Source: Symsagittifera roscoffensis
Taxonomy: Eukaryota > Xenacoelomorpha > Acoela > Convolutidae
Length of the DNA stretch: 64,000 bases
NCBI RefSeq assembly: GCF_963678635.1
Contig: NC_087064.1
Coordinates: forward strand, 71,483,465-71,547,464
Direction of reading: 5' to 3'
The notes beneath the pieces are model-generated. The model saw only the letters and a program-made list of their open reading frames with translations. It had not been told where the DNA came from and did no database searches. The position numbers and the translations under genes were made by a program. Of this stretch, positions 21,401 through 30,300 are shown piece after piece (the stretch's first letter is position 1; every line of letters begins with the position of its first letter).

Positions 21401-23886
21401 AGGAAGACAGCTACAAGATCTTGAGCCAGTTCTACAAAGAAAAGAGAGATTTACTTTATCACACAGCTGAAGGGGTGGTAGCGTGCAAGAGAAGAGATGA
21501 GGAAAAAATATTACACAAACACAACCTCATCATACTACCACAATTGTACCAAACGGAGGTGCTTTTCAGATCACACGACCAGATGGGCCACCAGGGGATA
21601 GATAAAGTACAACAAAGGATACTTCACAGGTTTGATTGGCCGGGAATGAGAAAAGCTTGCGAGAGATGGGTGAATGCCTGCCTAGCATGCCTTCAAGTAA
21701 AAGACCCAAGGAAGATGAAGTTTCCCCTCAAGTCTGTCGAGAGTTCGGAATTCAATGAAGTGGTGCAGATAGACCATCAGAAAATCTGCATGACGGAGTC
21801 GGGTTATAACCAAATACTAGTTATAATAGATCACTTCACCAAGTTGGCGGAAGCGGTTCCGTGCCAGACAGCCTCGGCAGAGGAGACATGTGATCACCTG
21901 ATAACGCATTGGATATCGCGGTATGGTTGTCCAATGACTTTCCAGTCGGACAACGGCAAGGCTTTTGTGGGGGACTTGACAAAAGAATTGATGAAGAGAT
22001 CACACATTGCTCAAGCGCACTCGACGACCTATCATCCACAGACCAATGGGTTGGTAGAGAGACAGAACAGGACACTGGTCAACATGCTCAGGGTGTACTG
22101 CTCGAGATACATGACGGACTGGGACAAATACCTGCCACAGGTAGTAGGAGCCTATAATAGTACTCAGCACTCAACGACGGGTATCAGTCCTTTCATGATG
22201 TTGACAGGCAGGGAAAGGGCAATGCCTATAACATTCTTCTACCCGGAGTACGAGGGGAAGAGGACGTCACCTCAAGCATACGTGAAGGAAGCGATCAAAA
22301 GACAACAAGAGCTAAACGAGCTATGTCGGAGAAACACGGCGCAAGCGCAAATGAGGCAACGCAAGAAATATGACGAAAAGATACTAAGAGCAAAGCCATA
22401 CGAAGTGGGCCAATACGTGTGGGTCTTCCAAAATGTCATACCGCCCAAGGGAACAAAGAAACTACTCAAGAAATGGAGAGGACCGTTCATGATTACGGAA
22501 GTACATCAACAAGGACGGTTCTATCGCTTGAGTACAGGGCGAGCAGCACAATACGAAAATCTGAAGCCTCATGTCCCGTCCCCGGAGGACTGGTGCCTAC
22601 CAAAAGACATGGAAGGTCTTGAGTACCTGGTGGTGGAACCAGCGTGCGAGGTGAATGAGAAATGCACTAGAGAGAAAAATGATGGTAATGAGAACTTGAG
22701 TTTGGACGACAACGAAAAGATAGAAGTGGAGTCGGATGCAGGTTCATTTGTAGAAGAAGACTGGAACGACCCAGAGCAAAACGAGGTACCGAAGTGGATG
22801 GAGCCGGATCGACCAACACCACCGGAAACCAGGACTGGCAATCGTAAACGAACAGGTATGAGGTACAATAGGTACGGGGATGACTTCTTGATCGATAAGA
22901 TACAGCCAGACAAGTTGGGCGATGAACTACTAAGCGCAGGCGAACTGGAAGCCGAAGAGGAATGGCAGGTCATTGACGATGGTGGACATTATCCGCAGGA
23001 TGATTACTCGACGCCAGAATTGGAGACGGATCTCGAGCAGAGTGAAATAGAAAGGAGGGAGAACACGAACTTGAGGATTCTAGAGTGGATGCGTGATGTC
23101 AAAGACGAGAGCCGCGAAGGACAAAGCATTCAGCAAATCGATGTATCAGCAGCAAATTACATGAAGACAGAGGACCCTCTTTTCGGATGGACAGCAACAG
23201 ACAGGCCACTGGACATCCCCAAGGACAATTCAGACCCGACTACATCGACGGGGACGTCGATAAATATTTTTGTCCGGGGAGTGGGGGTAGGACTTACCCA
23301 CACCGAAAATTTGATGATAAAGAAGCTCAAGGAAGTGAGGGAAACAAGCGGATTGGAACTGGAGGAAGAAGAACCAGAGCCTACCATAGGAAGGAATTTC
23401 AAAACGAAATTCGAAATACCCAATGAATACTCAGAGAACATCATGATAACGGATAGCGACTTCATCCTGTCAAACAGGACCAGCGCGATCTGCATCATGG
23501 CGGACATGAGTTTCAAATCAAGATTGGAGGCTGACTTCAAAAGAGAGTACCAGAACGTAGAGTTTCTGTTCAGACAGAGGCCAGGACTGGGAGGCATAGC
23601 AGCGCTTCCACCGTCAGTGGCACAAGTCCCGGGCAAATACCTCTGCTTCCTAGTAACGAGAGTCAACGACAGAAACACAATTGATCCCGAACACGTGATA
23701 TTGGCACTGACAAGACTACGTGACTTCATGATTGAAAGAGGAATAGTGGAGGTCTCGATGCCGGTGTACGACCCAAACAGGGGCAAACTGAGCTCGAGGG
23801 AATTGTACGCTATCCTACATGTGGTCTTTGCAGAAACAGAGATAATGGTGCATCTTCACAAGAAGTACTACTTGAGCATCGCCTGA
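18487..23886 (+). CDS. pol: Pol: reverse transcriptase, RNase H, integrase, C-terminal macrodomain-like module
   Basis: About 1800 codons, uninterrupted. Residues counted from 18499: linker 1-110; RT about 170-400 with CCDFRYLN near 232, LDLGSAFWQVPL and catalytic YVDD near 335; RNase H with DTDAS near 483; a long acidic spacer of about 620-960; integrase HHCC zinc finger near 1025 (HDQMGHQG...CLAC), then the catalytic D-D-E as QIDH near 1090, SDNGKAF near 1150 and GLVERQN near 1186, and a GPY/F-type end (KKWRGPFMITEV). A 450-residue extension follows, whose last 130 residues resemble a macrodomain. Gypsy pols usually end near the integrase. All catalytic residues are present, so the element may be active. 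Expression probably depends on frameshifting from gag. Confidence 0.92.
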   Translation, partial: DNKQVCIVPNPNSQSAAVLGRSFSITKSGLCVSVLLNTLDIPITIQRGRKLGYALPVKTRYETIENSKQNEVVDCPNHRDKICILRRLQRIKDSSSLIKSLKSETDDGLSSCSNFPERPTLDEMQTDKPVLPEIEHLRGKLKDEQLEAIKDVLERNEEVFSRHKADIGCCNFVEHEIELEENAVPHREGARRMTPHKSDACRKEIETLLEYDMIEPSKSPWACGVVMAKKKGDQLRFCCDFRYLNSVTVKDAYPIPRIDESLSKLGDAKFFTTLDLGSAFWQVPLRKQDRDKTGFACELGLFQWKRMPFGLCNATATFQRLMAHALIGVTKKYGNLVMCYVDDVVIATPTLEDHIERLDEVFACMKRSGLKCKPSKCEILKDSIKYLGRMVDKHGIRPDPDAVEAVLTWKSPKTEHQLMSFLGFANYYREFIKGYADKVYPMQQLMRHKGKKFTWNNAAEESFQRIKKELCEAPVLGMPTEKGMYVLDTDASVVAISGILHQEQEWNGKTVLRPIAYGSKVLSDTEMKYGAPKAEMFAVVTFVEKYRAYLGSEPFKLRVDNRALSWLKTYSMDQSYIGSWIVRLDGYNMIIEHRTRDKHQNADSLSKKTEFYERQEQREADRPEIKDGFSFMDKETYDSLPLTRWLDKSGKPIEDHPELPKEPLEKTILKKSRGIPIGIMLKSKIVRETLKAKGYDLIQVEEGTVRIDEDLMRLLEKLSDDKPVIQGKGQEAPELTILRREETVNNTDVSKGSITDSKEVVRSLVEKIPEKILEQTKVRDKKVTFREEVEHLGLDQESGEWSRFMEEDETGEGKLSGEREEWDEDSDESSEDQDSLCMILAEEKIRQHDRELQTDPSSGTYNLEIQEVRGGEELEKIAVSRKPLRELSCNSNVRTNLVPEDDMKIVKRMICVKLSDDIHNPGEMNGQIMALKEHVKARYRLSDLIRAQKNDKMTSNLSKWIHSGVKEKGELEEDSYKILSQFYKEKRDLLYHTAEGVVACKRRDEEKILHKHNLIILPQLYQTEVLFRSHDQMGHQGIDKVQQRILHRFDWPGMRKACERWVNACLACLQVKDPRKMKFPLKSVESSEFNEVVQIDHQKICMTESGYNQILVIIDHFTKLAEAVPCQTASAEETCDHLITHWISRYGCPMTFQSDNGKAFVGDLTKELMKRSHIAQAHSTTYHPQTNGLVERQNRTLVNMLRVYCSRYMTDWDKYLPQVVGAYNSTQHSTTGISPFMMLTGRERAMPITFFYPEYEGKRTSPQAYVKEAIKRQQELNELCRRNTAQAQMRQRKKYDEKILRAKPYEVGQYVWVFQNVIPPKGTKKLLKKWRGPFMITEVHQQGRFYRLSTGRAAQYENLKPHVPSPEDWCLPKDMEGLEYLVVEPACEVNEKCTREKNDGNENLSLDDNEKIEVESDAGSFVEEDWNDPEQNEVPKWMEPDRPTPPETRTGNRKRTGMRYNRYGDDFLIDKIQPDKLGDELLSAGELEAEEEWQVIDDGGHYPQDDYSTPELETDLEQSEIERRENTNLRILEWMRDVKDESREGQSIQQIDVSAANYMKTEDPLFGWTATDRPLDIPKDNSDPTTSTGTSINIFVRGVGVGLTHTENLMIKKLKEVRETSGLELEEEEPEPTIGRNFKTKFEIPNEYSENIMITDSDFILSNRTSAICIMADMSFKSRLEADFKREYQNVEFLFRQRPGLGGIAALPPSVAQVPGKYLCFLVTRVNDRNTIDPEHVILALTRLRDFMIERGIVEVSMPVYDPNRGKLSSRELYAILHVVFAETEIMVHLHKKYYLSIA
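23480..23886 (+). other. Macrodomain-like module at the Pol C-terminus
   Basis: Wording such as SAICIMADMSF, GKYLCFLVTRVND, ILALTRLRDFMIERGI, VEVSMPVYDPNRGKLSSRE and ILHVVFAETEIMVHL follows the ALC1/TARG1-type macrodomain pattern: A-ICHCVSAD-F, YLIT, L-SL--MR--C---G, SMPRIGCG-DGL, I--VF--T-I-V. The Gly-rich ligand loops are replaced, so ADP-ribose binding or hydrolysis is doubtful even if the fold is kept. Confidence 0.5.
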
Positions 23887-24393
23887 GTCGGGTACATGGA
23901 GGTATCAGGTCGGGTGTGAGGGAGGAGTCTTGAGTTAGGTACTGGGGTGCGGCGCAGGTAAAGGGATCTTAAGATGTGATTGGCATGACAATTGAATTTT
24001 AAAAGAAAGAATTGATGGTGCTAAAACATAAAATGAATCTGCATGTTCTTAAGGGAAAATCCAATCGAATTGCTTTAAGTGATATGAGAATGATAAGATT
24101 TTAACCATATGGGTAGAAGGGGGTCTCTAGGTTAGGGACGTGATATGCTAAGTTTTAATGAGCTTTCTGTTTTCAGATCAAGTTTGAAAAACAAAGTTGA
24201 AAATCCAACTACACTCAAGCGAGTAACAGAAAGAGAGAATCTTGATTGAACACGCGATAATCCGAATCTACAGCAAGTACTTGCAGGAGAACATTTCTAG
24301 GTAATTCTTGAGTTGGTAAGGTAATTCTTGAGCTGGTAAGGTAATTCTTGAGCTGGTTAACATCTACCTACATACATCCAGAAGTTACAAAGA
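23887..24393 (+). promoter_or_regulatory. Pol-ORF3 spacer with splice acceptor and 20-bp triple repeat
   Basis: Contains CTTTCTGTTTTCAG with AG at 24175-24176, a strong acceptor. The next ATG downstream is the ORF3 start at 24394; I see no ATG between. Three perfect-period 20-bp repeats at 24301-24360 (GTAATTCTTGAGCTGGTAAG with small changes) precede ORF3 and resemble a single copy inside each LTR (AATTCTTGAGTTAGTTA). Confidence 0.5.
24301..24360 (+). repeat. 20-bp repeat, three copies, upstream of ORF3
   Basis: Units at 24301, 24321 and 24341 differ at one or two bases. Each contains CTTGAG, the hexamer enriched throughout the element. Confidence 0.85.
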
Positions 24394-27300
24394 ATGGCAG
24401 ACCGATTCTGGAACTCCGTGCCCGCGGTCCTGAGGAAGCCCACTCTTGATGAGCTGTACAGGCGCCTGAGGGACTTGGACTATACCCAAATAGACGAGAG
24501 AATGGCGGTGATGCTGAATGCCATCCTCCAGTTGGAGGACCAGGGTGAGTGCAGGGAGTCTGCAACGGAGGCTGTCTTGATGATCGGCTACACCACCGAG
24601 GGAATATCGAACCAAGAACAGACCAGATGGTTGTCTTGGAATGTGGATGGAGGAGTAAGGGGTTTTGACTTGGCAAGGAATCCTGGCCTGAATAACAACA
24701 CCGAATATGGCGCAGGGGAATTCCCATTACCGACTAGGCCAACAGTAAGGTCCACCAGCCAGAGCTCGAGTAGGGTGCCATCGATGTCACGAATGCAACA
24801 GACGACCGAGGCATATCCGGATCTAGGTGTTCTAAAGAAAGAGCTCGAGAAGACGCAGAAGGAAAGGAATAAGGCAAACCTCGATCGGGATCAGGCAAAT
24901 CTGGATCGGGAGAAGGTTCAGCTGGAAAGGGACCAGGCGGTCAATGAGCGAGACCAGGCTCTGAGGTTGCTTGAGATACAAAAAGCTGAGCATCAACAGG
25001 AGTTAAGGGTGCGGGAGAACGTCGCGAATCGTGATCAATTGAAGTCGGAGTTGGAAAGGATAGAACAGCGACAACGCGAGCTTGACGCACAGAAGGGAGC
25101 CAGGTCAAACGAACGAGTGGTGACCAGCTCGAGGCCAGAGTCGCGCATGGAGGTGGATGAAGCTCCCAGGGCTAGAGGACGGTTCAACCTTGACCGCGAG
25201 GCCAGAGAACACATGAGTGAAGGGTTGGAGGTCTGGATACCGAATGACGTGACGCCTTCCCTGCGCAACCTAGAGACACAACCTGTACGTCCCCTGATGG
25301 ATGTGGTGTTACCAGGATATACCCCAACCTCGACCTCGAGTGGCAGTCAGGTGAGCGGCGCCTCATCGCGCCTGAAGGAGCTAGGCGAGAAATTGCAGCA
25401 GCAGAGTCGTGAAAGATCGACAAGGCCAGAGCTTCCCCCAACTTGGAGGGAACAGCCGGTCAGGAATGTCGTGATCGCAAGCTATAAGAAGAATACAGAA
25501 GGGAACTACCACAGGCACAATCGGCTGGACTGGAGTGCGGAACAGGGAGCCAGGAGGGACTGCTTCCATGACGCAGCCTGGGTGGAGTATCTAGCGCCAC
25601 CTCGTGTGCCAGAGGGTGCAGTTCACCTAATTATAGGGGATAGCCTGGTGCGGGTGTTGACCCAGATACGGTCACATTGGCAGACAGGAGTCTTGAGTTT
25701 CGCTGGAGCTGCCACGCCACAGATGTTGGCAACCCTGGATATGCTAGGGATGACCAAAGTTTACACAGTGACCCTGATGGTTGGGACCAACGACGTGTCA
25801 AGGGGAGAAGCGAGGAAGGTAACGAGGTTGTGCGACAAGATGAGCTGCCTTCTTGAGGAACTGAGGATCCAGATGGACCCCATCCTGCTGACGGTATGCA
25901 CGGTCCCCTACAACATGATGTTTGATCAGCACGCCCTAGAGATGAACCAGAAGGTGCGGAGCCTGAACAAGGTGATCCGAGACATACACCGAAAGAGTGT
26001 GCTTCCTCTCAGGCTGTTGGACATAGCAGAACGTATGGAGAAAAAGGGATTCCCTGAAGACACCTCAAAAGATGGAATCCATTTCGATAGGCCAAGGGGA
26101 GCGGAGTGGCTGAACGATGTCTTCCAGGAACACATAAACACGCTAGAGGCGGACCTGCTGGAGACAGCCCAATTCACTTTAGGACCACCTCCCAACCCAC
26201 CATTCCTTGCCTCGAGGGCCTTGGCTGGTCGCTTGGGACCGAGAGTTGACACTAGAGACAGTTCAAGGAGCAGCCAGACCAGATTGCAGAGTGCCACGCC
26301 AATGGAGTCTGAGGAGGTGACGTCATCAACACCTCCAAGCTCGGCGATATCCTCAGTGGTAGTGGCAGAGAGCAAACGGGAAAATAAGTCTATGGAGACC
26401 GCTCGCTTGAGATATCCCGAGAAGGTGAAAGAACTGGATCTAGAGAGTTTGGAATGCAGGCAAGAATTGGCGGAAACCCTGGGGATCGAACGAGTATCAC
26501 ACGAGGACTTGAATAGGCATCATTGCGTGGACTGGTTGAAAGCTCATGAGGCGCACTTCTCGAGAGCGAAGTTGATGGAGACCACAGACCTGACGGGAAT
26601 TCCCACAAAAACGATCATGGGACCCATTAATTACAGACCTCTCAAGCTGCTGGGGAGTCCGGGACTTATAGCAGAACCTCCCAAGCACCGAACTAGCATC
26701 GCCAGAATCAGGTTGGCAACCCCGGCACAGTTGAAGGTGGTAGACAAGCTACTCAATCCGGGAGGAACGGGATTGCCAGATGCCGCTTACGAAGGCTCGA
26801 AATTGGCGGAAGATCCCAGGTACGGGAAGCCCTATGGGAGTACCCAGCTGGCCAAAACCCTGGCAGTATATGATAGAGCAGACCCAGCTGCTGCGAGAGT
26901 AGTCATTGTGGCGGGATCAGACTTCGAAGGAACGTCTCCCAAGTTGTTCTGGCCGGAGACTTTGATATACTCTTTGCCAGGAGCTGAATTGAATCAGATG
27001 TTAACTCTGGTAGTGGCAATAAAGTCGGAGATGCCCTGTGAACCTGAACTGCTATTGTTTGCAGGGATGAATGATCACCTGCACGCGATGGGACTTCTTG
27101 AGCAACTAAAGGGCGATGAAATTCCGACATCGAGGAAGATATGGGAAGCCATTCAAGCGTTGTTTGCGGCGATGAATGAAGTGCAAGAGAATGTTGTCTC
27201 GAGATTCGGGTCCAAGACGAAGGTGGTGTTTACCACATCCCCTGGATACGCGAATATGCCACCCGCCCTACAGTTCGTGTACGCGGTCTTGATCCTGATA

Positions 27301-30300
27301 GCAGAAGGGAGTGAATGGCGGATTCTAATGGCAGCCCCCAATCGGGAGTTGGAGCCATCGAGCCTGAGACTTCGCAAGTCAGAATTGGCGGCGGCATGGG
27401 CGGATATATCTCATGCACTGAGGGGCTTTTATGGACTAGCCGACATCCTGATCGTATTAGACGAGGTGCTCTTGCTAGAGATATCGAACTTTGCCAGGCA
27501 GCTCAAGTTCAGCCCAGTCATCGGGGACGATCACCCGGCGATAAGCAAATTAACGGCCAGCCTGTGGTTTCGGAGTATGGATGTAAAGATCACGAACTCC
27601 ACCAGCAAGTCTAGAGGTCCCAGTAACGAGAGAAGAAATGTGGCCGAGACGGAAAAGCAATTAGGATCGTTGAAATATCGTTTGACTCAAGAGAATGGCT
27701 GGTGGCCATTTTTGACACCAAGGTTGGAGAACGCCACGAATAAGACAAGGGAGGAAGCACCACTCCTCGTGAAGCAAGTCTGGAGTTTCCTAGAGAAGCA
27801 ACTGGAGCTGGCCGAGGTAAGAGACATGACGGTGGCTAGATTTGTCTCGGCCGCCAATGAAGTGACAATCGCAGGGTTCTGGAGAGAGCACGCCAAAGGC
27901 GAATTGAAGACTCGGAGGGATTACGAGATTCTCAAGTTCTTGAGTCCTTGCTGGGAGAAGGAATTCTTGGCAGGAGTATTCGGTACCACGGCGACTATCT
28001 TTGGAGCCTTCGTGCAGGAGATACTGGGCATGCCCATCAGCCTGCTCTTGGCCCTGTATTTGGTCTACCCCAGATACTTGTTCAACATGGGTCCAGCATA
28101 CATGTTTAGTCGGGGAGTGGAGACACTTCGAGTTGATGGGTACCTGGCACTAGTGCTCTTGACCCATGGGGAATCGGTGTCGTTTCATCGGTTAATGGAA
28201 TATGGAGAACCTCTGTCTATGGGGAGAGTCCACACGAGCATTGAAACCAGCTCCTACAAGTGTGCCGCAGGGTTGAAGACACTGCTGGTGCAATACCTCA
28301 TGATGCAGAATCGATACATGACGGTTGAAGATGAGAACCCAACCTCGAGAGAAGAATGGGAGAAGGCGAACAGAGGGATGCCTCTGTTGACGGACCTGTG
28401 CCTGGCAATGAGGTCGGACCCAATGGGGATAATCCGAGGTCTAGAGGAGGTGGTGACCTGCATCTATGGTCCAGCAGTGACGTACGCGTTTCCAGATCCC
28501 CTGGTGATAACGTATCGTCACTCGGTGACGCACTTGAGTCTCATCAGCGTACTGGATGGTACAGCGCTGAATTGGTGTCAGCAGGAGGTGCTCAGGGCGC
28601 GTATGAGCAACACGGTACTCTTCGGAAAAGTGAAAGATGCCGAGATGATGGTGTGCAACTTCAGGGGACAAATGCAATGTAGAATGGGAGGCAAGCGAGA
28701 GGGCCCCATTGAAATGTATCCAAAGTTTTGGAACCTAAACCCATTGACGCCCGACGGACGAGAAGTCTTGAGAATCCCCGCCTGGAAGGAGTGCTTTGCA
28801 CTAGTCAAGAGGGAGCTGGAGGCCATAATGGAGAAAGAAATCCTACCAGCCGCCATGCCTGAGTTCCCGACAGTCAGGAGGATGACCTTGGGAATGAATA
28901 GTCCCTTGGTGGTTCCCTCCATAATGGCGAAGATGATGACGGAGGAAACGCAGAGGCATTTCACGGATGGCTGGGATCCCCTGTTCATCGGCTACACGGC
29001 GGCAGTCTACTTCCACATCAGCGAGATGAAGGTAAATTCGTGGACGACGCAAGCGAAAAAGAGTAGAGGTTCGCAGCCCCCTGGATATGAAGTGCGGAAA
29101 GTCTTGAGGACTCTTGAGAAGGAAGGACTTGAGAATATGCTACCCATATGGGATGATGGCAGGATGATCGTGATGGAGGGGCACGTCGCATTGGTGGACG
29201 AAATGAAATTTGCCACGAGAAAATACAAGGCACCCTATGGCTTGGAACAAGTAGAAGTGACACAGGAGGGAACAGAACTAGATGCAGCAGGTCAACTGCA
29301 TGTAGCCCTGACGGAATATAAAAAGCTGGATCCTACGACACCGTCACCACTGTCTGTAGACACGCCTGGAGACAAGAGGAGTGGACCTGTTGAGGATCGA
29401 TTCAAAAGAATTCTCGAGAGAAGAAGAAATGAATCAGAGGAAGAGAGTATGGATGAAACTCTCAGTGAAGCTGGAGAAGACATGGAGGTGGGGAATACGC
29501 CTGAACCAGGGCCATCAGGGGAGGAACTCACCACTCAAGAGCTGTTGAAAGACTTGAGCGAAGAGAATTGGGCAGATACTGCCACCCCACCTCTGAACCC
29601 GTCCCCGCGGAAGAACCTAGAGTTGCCATTGGCAGGTGAGACCTTCAATATGGGGATGTTACTCTTGAGCTCGGAGGAAAGGGAGAAGAACACGTTCGAA
29701 GGGAACAGGGACATATTCTTGGGATCTCTCGAGGATGACGCTTGGCAGGAATTCCTGGGGGAATTCAATCGAGAAGTGGGCAGCGAGACGACGCTGGACA
29801 AGTTCAAGAAGGAACTGTGGGACGCAGTAGTGAGATTCGGGGAACCGCTCCTGATAGGAACGGGCCTGGATGAGAAAGCAAGAAAAGAGCTGCTGAACAA
29901 GCTAGTGGAGCTGAGGAACGCACGATCGAAGACTAGAAAAGAGAAATGTGAGGACAGCTCTACTCTGAAACAAAAAACTGTGGATAAAATGGTTGATGAT
30001 ATAAAAAGGGATAAGGTTGGGACTAGTAATATGATTAAAAGTACTAATATCCTTAAGGCTCGAGCAGGGGGGAGGCAAGAGTTGGAAGGAGTGGATGGAG
30101 AGGTCGAATCAATGATGATAGCCACAACACCCTCGAGCAGAGATGTGAAGACTCGCAAGAGGAAGAGAGAAGTGGAAGGATGGGGTAGTCCTTCAGTGGA
30201 TGCTGTTTCGGAAGGAAACTTGAGAGAGACGGCGCCCATCGTTTTGGCCCGATGCAAGACGGCGGCATACAAGAACAGCTCGGAGCTCAGGAAACCACTT

